A model generated the notes under the pieces. The model ran no database searches and was not told the DNA's origin. It worked only from the letters and a program-made list of their open reading frames with translations. A program made the position numbers and the translations under genes. A stretch of DNA of 32,722 bases. It comes from Lachnospiraceae bacterium (GTDB lineage Bacteria > Bacillota > Clostridia > Lachnospirales > Lachnospiraceae). Below are positions 25,101-31,635 of the stretch, one piece after another (within the stretch, counting starts at the first letter, position 1; every line of letters starts with the position of its first letter). The DNA lies in NCBI GenBank assembly GCA_024693545.1, contig JAILKT010000060.1, positions 1 through 32,722 on the forward strand. Reading direction: 5' to 3'.

Positions 25101-26143
25101 TCCGCAAATTCTTTTTCTTTTGTCACTTCTTTTGCGGCAAGGACCTGTTCTCCCTTAAAGAGATGCCAGTCGAGGTCGGACGCATGGAAAGCGTTTGTGT
25201 TGATGACTATGTTGTCACTGTCGGGTATGGACCTGGAAGTGAACTTATATTTATAATCGGATGTTACTCCCGTGATCACAGCTTCCGGTACAACAATAAC
25301 ATTAAATGTAAGCGTGTTGCCGCCGGTATCTGTCGTAACACTGATACGGCAGAATCCCGCCGCATGCGCAGTTATAACACCGTCCCTGTCAACAGTGCAG
25401 ACGGAGTTGTCGGAAGATGTCCAGCTCAACGCATATTCTGTGGATTCAAACGTGCCTGCGGGAGCATGGCTCGTTACCTTTCCGGTATAACCGGACGAGG
25501 GCAGGAAATTATAATCTACATTACGCAGCCGTCGGACATAATGGTAACAGTCCGGGTGCGTCGATGAGTTTTCGGTATAAAGCTGAAGTGTCTGATACGG
25601 GTCTTCATTCTGAGCCGTCAAAAGTCCGTAACCGACGGGGTTACTTGAAGCAGCCTTGATATTGTTGGCATCATCCCATTCAAGCGGTACTTTGATAACA
25701 CACGCTACAGCTACAATGGGAACGCTGCTGCCGGGAGGTGTAAGCGAAACGGTAAGACCCGAATAGCCGGGTGCTTTGATCGTAAGATTGACAGTTGTAT
25801 TCAAACTGCTTCCCGTGTCGATACCGATAACGTTCGGGTTATCGGCTCTCCACTCTATTGCTGTTCCCGTTGCAAGAACAATGGGAGAATTTGCATCTTT
25901 GGTTGAAAGATAGATCTGAAGAGTTCTGGCTCCGTTGTCATAGTCGGAATAGTTGATCTCATCACCGCTGAAATATCTTTTGGCACTCGTAACAAGGCAA
26001 TAAGTATCGGTAGTTGTTTCAGTGGAGACGACATCAGCCGCTTCTGCCGGTTCGGGACCGCCGAGAATTCCCATTGGCAAAAGGCTTAATACAATGGCGG
26101 CAATGCATATAAAGCTTATAAACCTGATGATCCGTTTTTTCAT
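22142..26143 (-). CDS. Large secreted Big_2 (bacterial Ig-like) repeat protein
   Basis: A 1333-residue exported protein. The N-terminus MKKRIIRFISFICIAAIVLSLLPM with a cut after AEA is a classical signal peptide. Roughly ten clear Big_2 repeats of ~80 residues follow from about residue 500 to the end, each with the pattern L..G...L.A.V.P....L.WSS.N..VA.VD..G.VT....G...I.V.T. Three or four more divergent Ig-like segments fill residues 40-500. No LPxTG, SLH, choline-binding or other anchor is seen; the protein ends ...ACTVEVVKNKKR. Such proteins often serve in adhesion or as surface scaffolds. The start is the ATG with GGAGG eight bases upstream rather than the TTG at 26149. A candidate sigma-D promoter at 26284-26310 suggests co-expression with motility genes. 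No c-di-GMP riboswitch was recognised in the 5' region. Confidence 0.9.
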   Translation of the reverse strand: MKKRIIRFISFICIAAIVLSLLPMGILGGPEPAEAADVVSTETTTDTYCLVTSAKRYFSGDEINYSDYDNGARTLQIYLSTKDANSPIVLATGTAIEWRADNPNVIGIDTGSSLNTTVNLTIKAPGYSGLTVSLTPPGSSVPIVAVACVIKVPLEWDDANNIKAASSNPVGYGLLTAQNEDPYQTLQLYTENSSTHPDCYHYVRRLRNVDYNFLPSSGYTGKVTSHAPAGTFESTEYALSWTSSDNSVCTVDRDGVITAHAAGFCRISVTTDTGGNTLTFNVIVVPEAVITGVTSDYKYKFTSRSIPDSDNIVINTNAFHASDLDWHLFKGEQVLAAKEVTKEKEFAEKLDISAATGTVTLKKLPAGVYVLGAIPIKEDDSTIPTYDYIQNRLINKLEITIVVPLSFGTDSLTLSIYNKGESFDSYDILENSNMPPNSFHFVSNKEEFATVGLDDGVIEAVSKGKARITATPYVSVEDLFGSFAASPGAINYDGSSLTLDVEVIEGMALNTTSETLYKGDSFVLKLEAPSEYSGRIEWKSSNEKVVKVDNSGVVSAVGVGDASVYCYIWTEKGTKRRARCRFNVVDAVSGITLKSSTDYVMIGENLTISADVTPKLSKSTLTWTCSDESIASVAEKSDLSMTITGVKEGTIVVTALNKDNGIVASKVIKVVDKLASLTLSEHEVTLPQSQKFYQLYAVCTPALPENQKLEWKSSNKKVITVDSNGKVTLVKPGTAVVTVVSENGLTDQCTFEVTQGVTDITLDTTDITLYVGEKTRITYTIKPDNATNLKLKWNVLDSKVCSVDSSGYVTGKNAGTTVVTVESTDGTGIFKMITVHVLQSASSIKLDIVSITMNVGEHYLLEVALNPVTSSDLLTFESTNTKVATVSKTGKITAKAKGNCVVFVRTSGGLSTYCTVEVIQQVTGVSLNLNEATVHVGEKLTLEATVSPKNVTDDSLTWSSNNTQIATVDKNGTVTGVTGGTTLIRVVTDDGDFMAYCILTVIENVTVINLQEEAEVGVGKKLKLEATVVNEGASNKKLEWSTADSKICMVNEKGVLTGVKVGKTVITASATDESGAYAQCEVTVIDGTDEIDINGEDQLINMIVGETRKIRFTTVPANTTYKPIWTSENEKIAVVNKNGQISALSAGTTTIIATARDNPEVKSYVTVMVSNPVLATNVIFSDAEVIMTAGESKTVPFTIVPSNVTESYTWSSDNPVVASVDEKTGRITAKAVGSASITLMTKSGKKGSVRVFVVGLSRTSIRLAQYESNKIKLEIDGAGSGSLTVRWDTDNQSIADISNGTITARKVGKTKVYAVVNGRSLACTVEVVKNKKR

Positions 26144-26283
26144 AGACAATACCTCCGTTGCTCTTATTCCTGATACTGCTCGTGTCCCTGATGTTGCTGC
26201 GTTTCTGTCTCTTGGGCCGCAACCACTTCAGTTTCTCCGTATCGATCCGTAAATTGCAGCCATCCAAGTACATTTATTAATAT

Positions 26284-26310
26284 ATATCGGCAATTGTCTC
26301 CTTCATCTTA
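26284..26310 (-). promoter_or_regulatory. Candidate sigma-D (flagellar) promoter of the Big_2 gene
   Basis: On the minus strand TAAG (26307-26310), a 15-base spacer and GCCGATAT (26284-26291). The -10 equals the sigma-D/FliA consensus of Gram-positive bacteria and the -35 differs from TAAA by one base. The start would be near 26277, a leader of about 135 bases. No sigma-70 promoter was found in this gap. Confidence 0.6.
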
Positions 26311-26316
26311 ACACCT

Positions 26317-26386
26317 CGGAAACTGCCGCCGCATTACCGGTCTTTATCTCAGCGTCCCGGAAACTGCCGCGTTACTGCTCTTTATC
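26317..26386 (-). repeat. Tandem ~38-41-base duplication at the DUF1836 gene 3' end
   Basis: CGGAAACTGCCGC occurs at 26317-26329 and 26358-26370, and CTTTATC at 26342-26348 and 26380-26386 in the same order. The copy at 26358-26386 contains the last codons and stop of the DUF1836 gene; the other lies wholly downstream. A third, much weaker copy may follow toward 26290. The rest of the 228-base gap holds only the sigma-D-like promoter. Confidence 0.75.
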
Positions 26387-27004
26387 TTTTTTGGTACCTT
26401 CCTTGTCGTTAAATTCCGAGAAAAAATCATCGATCATTTTTCCAATCATATGCTTTTTCATATATACGTCAAAGCTGAGCATACTTATAAACGAAAACAT
26501 CTGAAGGAGATCCTTATCCTCACCGTCTTCGAGATTCTCAAAGCTTTTTCTTGATTTTCTGTACTTATGAACGACATCTCTGGTGACATCAAAACTCTGT
26601 TCCTGTTCAATTTTGAATATCTCTGAATAGATTTTTTCAAAATTGACATCACCCGACCCCTTAAAGAATCTCTCGGTCAAAGGATGCAGTATGCTCCTTG
26701 TGTCGCTGATCGAGAAAATATTCTTGAGATAATATACAAACAGCAGCAGATACATATGCTCTTTCGTATATTTCTTTTTCTCCGGTGACGGAAGAAGATC
26801 GTTCTTGGTATAATTATTAATCATTGTCTTGGTCAAAAGCTTGTCATCACTGTAGCGTTTTGATGTCTCCAAGTGCTCATCGAGGAAACTGGTGACCTGA
26901 TCCATATAAAGATCGATGCCCGGAACCTCGCCCGGCTGTACATAATTTATCGATTTGAGTTTACCGACGATATTGCTGATATGGTCAATATTATTATTAT
27001 CCAC
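26372..27004 (-). CDS. DUF1836 family protein (MerR-like helix-turn-helix)
   Basis: A 210-residue cytoplasmic protein. The core TKTMINNYTKNDLLPSPEKKKYTKEHMYLLLFVYYLKNIFSISDT is the hallmark of DUF1836, whose start resembles a MerR winged-helix DNA-binding motif, so it is probably a transcription regulator. Targets are unknown. The C-terminal half is helical and ends in a charged GTKKDKEQ tail. The start codon is GTG (27002-27004), decided by AGGAGG five bases upstream. Its 3' end carries a 38-41-base tandem duplication. The Big_2 gene downstream is a possible target or co-transcribed neighbour. Confidence 0.85.
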   Translation of the reverse strand: MDNNNIDHISNIVGKLKSINYVQPGEVPGIDLYMDQVTSFLDEHLETSKRYSDDKLLTKTMINNYTKNDLLPSPEKKKYTKEHMYLLLFVYYLKNIFSISDTRSILHPLTERFFKGSGDVNFEKIYSEIFKIEQEQSFDVTRDVVHKYRKSRKSFENLEDGEDKDLLQMFSFISMLSFDVYMKKHMIGKMIDDFFSEFNDKEGTKKDKEQ

Positions 27005-27059
27005 TGTTTCCTCCTAAGCTTCTGTTTTTCGGCCGTTCGGTCCAAACAGACTTTCTTCA

Positions 27060-27103
27060 TAAACAAGAAACCGGAGTCGGTCAACGGTTATGACCAACTC
27101 CGG
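27060..27103 (-). terminator. Terminator of the small membrane protein gene
   Basis: CCGGAGT (27071-27077) and GGTCA (27079-27083) pair with TGACC (27091-27095) and ACTCCGG (27097-27103), with one mismatch. On the minus strand TTTCTTGTTTATG follows. It lies 21 bases past the stop codon at 27124. Confidence 0.9.
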
Positions 27104-27123
27104 AATAACTTGGTTTCTGATGA

Positions 27124-27390
27124 TCAAACGTCGCCGTTGATGTCGTCCTCGTCAATATCGTAATCGTCCTCATCTTCAAGGTCATCAAATTCAGCGATAT
27201 ACTTGGGATTAACCCATTTATATACGAGATATGCAATTCCTGCAACTGCAGCTATCGAACCGATAATGGCAAGTGCAATAACGATCCCGTTATTCTTTTT
27301 TTCTTTTTTGTGGATAAGCTCGTTAAGCTTTGTCTGAGCGATCAGATCATTGATCTTTTCGGATACTGAATCCTTACTGAAAAATTTCAT
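27124..27390 (-). CDS. Small single-span membrane protein with acidic tail
   Basis: An 88-residue protein: a charged N-terminal helix (MKFFSKDSVSEKINDLIAQT), a KKEKKN basic patch, one membrane helix (GIVIALAIIGSIAAVAGIAYLVYKW) and an acidic tail (DDLEDEDDYDIDEDDINGD). The basic patch before the helix suggests the N-terminus is inside and the tail outside. The family is not recognised. The start is placed at 27390 with AGGG seven bases upstream. An in-frame ATG at 27411 with GAGG at similar spacing is also possible and would add seven residues. It lies between pcrA and DUF1836 with its own terminator. Confidence 0.7.
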   Translation of the reverse strand: MKFFSKDSVSEKINDLIAQTKLNELIHKKEKKNNGIVIALAIIGSIAAVAGIAYLVYKWVNPKYIAEFDDLEDEDDYDIDEDDINGDV

Positions 27391-27490
27391 CGTAAATCCC
27401 TGCCTTTCCATAAAGACGCCTCGCGTCAAAATCGTTCATTTATCCTTTGCAAAGTACACTTAAAACAGTCCATGCACGGAATACCATCTA

Positions 27491-27509
27491 TTATGTTAAT
27501 ATAACATAA
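27491..27509 (-). terminator. A/T-rich hairpin just after pcrA
   Basis: Perfect eight-base arms TTATGTTA and TAACATAA with a three-base loop begin four bases past the pcrA stop. There is no U-tract, so termination is uncertain. It could be a 3'-end hairpin or an operator-like palindrome. Confidence 0.4.
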
Positions 27510-27512
27510 CCT

Positions 27513-29897
27513 TCAAACCTTTTCAAGTCTGGCGAACGATGCCATAACCCTTCGCTGTCCCGACGGGAAGTCGACTGTGACCTTGTAATCCTCGCCGCTT
27601 TTCTCCATTTCAATGACTTTTCCGGTACCGAACTTGACATGCTTTACCATATCACCGACTTTATAGTCGATACTGCCCTTAGGTGCCCCCTTATGGATGC
27701 CCATCTGCGCGAGCGCTCCAAGTCCCGTGTTAATGCCTGCTCCGCTTTTACCCTCCGAAGACTTTCCGCCCGATTTTCTGCCCGTGTAACCATATTCAGG
27801 GTACCGATCGCTTCCGGGATAAAATCTTCCCGATCTGTCCGTTTCGGGCATTTCCCTGCGCGGACGCACATTGCTTTCTTCCGGCATTCTTCTCATTGAC
27901 GCCGAACTGTTGGCCTCACTTGTCATTTTGACTTTTATCAAATGTCTGGGTATTTCTTTAATAAAACGCGAAACAGGATTATACGAGAGCTGTCCCCTGA
28001 TCATTCTTTGTCTGGCTGTCGTCAGTATAAGTTCCTTCTGCGCGCGCGTGATCCCGACATAGCACAGACGTCTTTCTTCCTCGATCTCCTCCGCGGGATT
28101 GTCTGCGTTAATGGCCTTATATCCGGGAAATACTCCGTCCTCCATGCCGGCCAGGAAAACAGTGGGGAATTCAAGTCCCTTTGCACTGTGGATCGTCATA
28201 AGAACTACGCAGTCCGTATCCTCCGAATAGCTGTCTATATCGGCAACAAGAGAAACCTCATCAAGGAAATCCGCAAGTGAAGGTTCTTCACCTCGTGCGA
28301 GGGCCTCATCCTCATACGAAGCCAGCTTTGAAATAAGCTCGCTTATATTGTCCGCACGTTCCTGAACCTTGATCTCATCATCGTCTTCATGTTCGAGATA
28401 TTCCATATACGACGTCTGTTCCAGGATTTCATCAATAAGGTTCTTAAGACCGGCCGAATTATCAAGACCGCTCTTCGTAACCTCAATTAAAGCAACAAAC
28501 TTCTCAATCTTTTCCGCCGCTCTCTCAAGGCCCGGTATACTGCGAACATTTAAAAGTGCCTCATAAAACGAGATGTCTTTCATCCTGCTGTATTCTTCGA
28601 CTTTGTCTAGCGAAGCAAGACCTATACCCCTTTTCGGAACGTTTATGATCCTTTTTACGGCAACCGTATCACGTCCGCTGGCAATGGTGCGCAGATAAGC
28701 CAGTATATCTTTTATCTCCTTGCGCTGATAAAAGTTCTGACCTCCGATGATCCTGTACGGAATATTCATCGATATAAATCTTTCCTCGAAGGATCTGCTT
28801 TGTGCATTTGTTCTGTACAGTATCGCGTAATCCGAAAACGGTCTCCCGCCGTCAGCTCCCGACCGGATCTCTTCGGCTACTACCGCCGCCTCATCCCGGT
28901 CACTGTCACACTTGATGACTCTGACAGCGTCACCCGCAATGTTTTCCGTCCAAAGTTTCTTTTCTTTACGCGCTACATTATTTCGGATCACATCGTTCGC
29001 AACATCAAGAATACTCCCCGTCGATCTGTAGTTCTGCTCAAGTCGGATAACCTTTGCATCGGGATAGTTCTTCTCAAAATCGAGGATATTACGGATATTG
29101 GCACCTCTGAATTTATATATGGACTGATCGTCGTCTCCGACAACACAAAGATTCTTTGCTACTCCGCCGTTTTCAAGGGGATGCTGCGCCAAAAGACGAA
29201 CAAGCTCAAACTGGGCGGTGTTCGTATCCTGATACTCATCTACCATGATATATGCGAAACGCTCACGATAGTAATTAAGAGCTGTTTCACTCGTTTTAAA
29301 GAGCTCGACGGTCTTCATGATAAGATCGTCAAAATCAAGAGCATTATTGGCCGCAAGCCTCTTCTGATACTCTCTGTAGCACTGGCAGAAAACTCTGTAA
29401 CCGGGATCGCCCGCATTCAGTCTTTCAAAAGCATCCGGACCCACGAGTTCATCCTTGGCTGATGAAATTACACCGAGTATTTTGCCCTCTTTATAATTCT
29501 TTGTGTCTATATTCAGCAAACGACAGACATCCTTCATAAGCGTTTTCTGATCATCCGAATCGTATATCGTGAAATCACGACCGTATCCGATAAGATCGAT
29601 AAAACGCCTGAGTATCTTCACGCATGTTGAGTGAAATGTGCTGACCCAGATCTTCTCCGCTCCGGGTCCTACGATGGAGGCAATACGTTCCTTCATTTCT
29701 CCTGCTGCCTTGTTTGTAAAGGTAAGAGCCATGATACTGTAAGGATTGACGCCGCATTCCTCTATAAGATAGGCCGTTCTGTACGTGAGGACCCGAGTTT
29801 TGCCGCTCCCCGCTCCCGCGAGGATAAGCATCGGGCCCTCTGTACATGTAACCGCCTCAAATTGAACATCATTTAGCTGACGGAATTTTTCATTCAT
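27513..29897 (-). CDS. pcrA: ATP-dependent DNA helicase PcrA/UvrD
   Basis: A 794-residue superfamily 1 3'-5' helicase acting in nucleotide excision and mismatch repair and in clearing stalled RNA polymerase. Motifs in order: Q-motif LNDVQFEAV, Walker A GAGSGKT (28-34), TFTNKAAGEMKER, Walker B VDEYQDTN, GDDDQSIYKFRGA, LEQNYRS, TIHSAKGLEF and YVGITRAQKEL. A low-complexity Arg/Ser/Gly linker (about 660-735) leads to a C-terminal Tudor-like RNA polymerase-binding domain (YKVGDMVKHVKFGTGKVIEME). Length is normal for PcrA. The ribosome site is weak (AAAGATAA), and no promoter was identified in the 109-base gap after the permease gene, which holds GC-rich tandem repeats. Confidence 0.96.
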   Translation of the reverse strand: MNEKFRQLNDVQFEAVTCTEGPMLILAGAGSGKTRVLTYRTAYLIEECGVNPYSIMALTFTNKAAGEMKERIASIVGPGAEKIWVSTFHSTCVKILRRFIDLIGYGRDFTIYDSDDQKTLMKDVCRLLNIDTKNYKEGKILGVISSAKDELVGPDAFERLNAGDPGYRVFCQCYREYQKRLAANNALDFDDLIMKTVELFKTSETALNYYRERFAYIMVDEYQDTNTAQFELVRLLAQHPLENGGVAKNLCVVGDDDQSIYKFRGANIRNILDFEKNYPDAKVIRLEQNYRSTGSILDVANDVIRNNVARKEKKLWTENIAGDAVRVIKCDSDRDEAAVVAEEIRSGADGGRPFSDYAILYRTNAQSRSFEERFISMNIPYRIIGGQNFYQRKEIKDILAYLRTIASGRDTVAVKRIINVPKRGIGLASLDKVEEYSRMKDISFYEALLNVRSIPGLERAAEKIEKFVALIEVTKSGLDNSAGLKNLIDEILEQTSYMEYLEHEDDDEIKVQERADNISELISKLASYEDEALARGEEPSLADFLDEVSLVADIDSYSEDTDCVVLMTIHSAKGLEFPTVFLAGMEDGVFPGYKAINADNPAEEIEEERRLCYVGITRAQKELILTTARQRMIRGQLSYNPVSRFIKEIPRHLIKVKMTSEANSSASMRRMPEESNVRPRREMPETDRSGRFYPGSDRYPEYGYTGRKSGGKSSEGKSGAGINTGLGALAQMGIHKGAPKGSIDYKVGDMVKHVKFGTGKVIEMEKSGEDYKVTVDFPSGQRRVMASFARLEKV

Positions 29898-29949
29898 TTA
29901 TCTTTTTCTTTCAAAACTTTTCTTTATTTTTCCGGCTTATTCTTTGTTA

Positions 29950-29992
29950 CCGGGGTCTTTTCGGCCCGGGCTTTGCGTCCGGGGCCTTTCCC
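29950..29992. repeat. GC-rich 14-15-base tandem repeats between uraA and pcrA
   Basis: Three adjacent imperfect units with pattern CCGGGG(t)CTTT: 29950-29964, 29965-29978 and 29979-29992. A related CCGGCTTATT lies before them and a TGCTTATTCGG after. It lies 15 bases past the permease stop and accounts for most of the 109-base gap. Confidence 0.55.
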
Positions 29993-30006
29993 TGCTTATT
30001 CGGCGT

Positions 30007-31371
30007 TCAGGCCGCTTTTTTTCTGCCGAGAACGAGATTTACAATGATACCGAGTATAAGCGCCGTAGCAACGTTTGTGATAACGATGTTGCCGAAATCA
30101 AGCGCAAGTCCGCCGATACCTGCCACAAGGATAACAGATACGGTGAAAAGGTTTCTGTTGTCATCAAGGTTGACATCTTTAAGCATCTTAAGACCGCTGA
30201 CTGCGATAAATCCGTAAAGAGCCATACATACACCGCCCATAACGCAAAGCGGGATCGTATTAAAGAATCCGACAAAGAGCGAAAGGAACGAGATCACGAT
30301 CGCAAGACCTGCCGCTGTGTAGATTGATGAAACAGAGGCGTTTCCCGTGATAGCCACACAAGCGATCGACTCACCGTATGTTGTGTTGGGACAGCCACCG
30401 AAAAATGCACCTGCGATCGAGCCTACACCGTCACCGAGAAGAGTTTTGTTGAGTCCGGGCTCCTTAAGGAGATCTTTTTCAATGATTGATGACATATTTC
30501 TGTGATCTGCAAGATGCTCTGCAAATACTACAAAACCAACGGGAATATATGCAAGAGCTACAGTTCCGAAATAACCGAAACTGAAATCCGAAAATCCGCC
30601 GAAGGCCTTAAGGAATGTAAAATCAGGCACCGTAAAGAAGCTCTTAACGGTTACACCGTCGGCAAACAAAGATGTAAGTCCGTCAAAGTTGATTATCATC
30701 AATGCATCGCAATCCGTTGCCATCCCGATAAAGGTAAATACGGCTGCACAGATATATCCGGCAAGAATACCGATAATAAAAGGAATGAGCTTGGTTGTCT
30801 TCTTTCCGAAAACAGATGCAAACATCGTAACAAAAAGAGTAACGAGACCGCAAAGTATGGCGATAAGCTCGTGGCCGCCTGCCGAAGCGGTTTTAAGCTG
30901 TCCTACCGCACTTCCGGCAAGTCCGAGACCGATGATCGCTACAGTGGGTCCTATAACAGCCGCAGGCATGATCTTACTGATCCAGTTAACACCGACAGCC
31001 TTAACAATACACGAAAGAACAACATAGACAAGTCCCGCAAGAGCCGCACCTATAAGAATGCCTGCGTAGCCGAGAGCTACGCTCGTAGCACCTGCAAATG
31101 CAGCGATCATTGAAGGAATGAACGAGAAAGACGATCCGAGGAACATAGGACTCTTTTTCTTGGTGAAAAGGATGTAAACAAGTGTTCCGATACCGGCACC
31201 AAAGAGTGCTGCCGCAGGGCTCATGGCATCTGCACCCTCAAGTCCAACCTCTGCGCTTACATTGATCGGTACAACAAGTGTTGCTGCCATAATTGCGAGT
31301 AACTGCTGGATTGCGAAGACGATAACCTTTGAAAACGCCGGTCTGTCATCCACCTGGTAGATCATTTTCAT
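30007..31371 (-). CDS. uraA: NCS2-family uracil/xanthine permease
   Basis: A 454-residue integral membrane transporter with about 14 hydrophobic segments, importing uracil (or a related nucleobase) with protons. Family signatures: FAIQQLLAIMAATLVVP near the N-terminus, the substrate-site EHLADHRNMSSI and GGCPNTTYGESI motifs, and NMSSIIEKDLL. The EHLADH and TTYGESI patterns favour uracil over xanthine, hence the symbol, but specificity is inferred. AGGAGGGG lies about nine bases before the ATG. A TATAAT (31390-31395) just upstream has no -35 and overlaps the ribosome site, so it is probably not a promoter. No pyrimidine attenuator was recognised; a nine-base hairpin at 31412-31447 lies in the leader. 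Transcription may come from metY. Confidence 0.9.
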   Translation of the reverse strand: MKMIYQVDDRPAFSKVIVFAIQQLLAIMAATLVVPINVSAEVGLEGADAMSPAAALFGAGIGTLVYILFTKKKSPMFLGSSFSFIPSMIAAFAGATSVALGYAGILIGAALAGLVYVVLSCIVKAVGVNWISKIMPAAVIGPTVAIIGLGLAGSAVGQLKTASAGGHELIAILCGLVTLFVTMFASVFGKKTTKLIPFIIGILAGYICAAVFTFIGMATDCDALMIINFDGLTSLFADGVTVKSFFTVPDFTFLKAFGGFSDFSFGYFGTVALAYIPVGFVVFAEHLADHRNMSSIIEKDLLKEPGLNKTLLGDGVGSIAGAFFGGCPNTTYGESIACVAITGNASVSSIYTAAGLAIVISFLSLFVGFFNTIPLCVMGGVCMALYGFIAVSGLKMLKDVNLDDNRNLFTVSVILVAGIGGLALDFGNIVITNVATALILGIIVNLVLGRKKAA

Positions 31372-31411
31372 AAAACAAACCCCTCCTAAATTATATTGTT
31401 TTTTTATAATT

Positions 31412-31447
31412 CGGATGTTTTCACATGGCGATATGCGTAAACATCCG
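31412..31447 (-). promoter_or_regulatory. Hairpin in the metY-uraA gap
   Basis: Perfect nine-base arms CGGATGTTT (31412-31420) and AAACATCCG (31439-31447) with an 18-base loop. On the minus strand it is followed by A-rich, not U-rich, sequence and then the uraA ribosome site, so it is not an ordinary terminator. It may be a leader structure of the permease gene. Confidence 0.5.
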
Positions 31448-31518
31448 TATTATTCGTTTCGTTCGGAAGCGTTTTTCGCTCCCCTGTCATTTCCTTCATT
31501 ACCCCTAAATACTTTAGG

Positions 31519-31635
31519 TACTCATGCTTTATCGAGTGTCTGCTTAAATGCTCTTGATACTCAGGCTTTATCGAGTGCCTGCTTAAATACTCTTGATACT
31601 CAGGCTTTATCGAGTGCCTGCTTAAGATCTTCGAT
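31519..31635 (-). repeat. Three tandem 39-base repeats at the metY 3' end
   Basis: Units at 31519-31557, 31558-31596 and 31597-31635 share TACTCAKGCTTTATCGAGTG and following CTGCTTAA on the plus strand. The third contains the last nine codons and the stop (31600-31602) of metY; the other two lie downstream of the stop. The middle and downstream-most units differ at only a few positions. Period 39 is a multiple of three, so one frame stays open and would read LSRHSIKPEYQEY-type 13-residue repeats. Confidence 0.88.

Noticed and set aside
26034-26273. A 79-codon minus-strand frame overlapping the start of the Big_2 gene
   Set aside because: It runs out of frame through the Big_2 signal peptide, has no ribosome site, and begins inside the predicted leader.
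26150-26371. c-di-GMP riboswitch before the Big_2 gene
   Set aside because: Looked for because adhesins often have one; the conserved GGAxxCAAAGCCACGGG-type core and paired tetraloop stem are not present.
31386-31395. TATAAT just before uraA as its promoter
   Set aside because: It has no -35 match at 16-18 bases, and a start there would fall inside or after the ribosome site.
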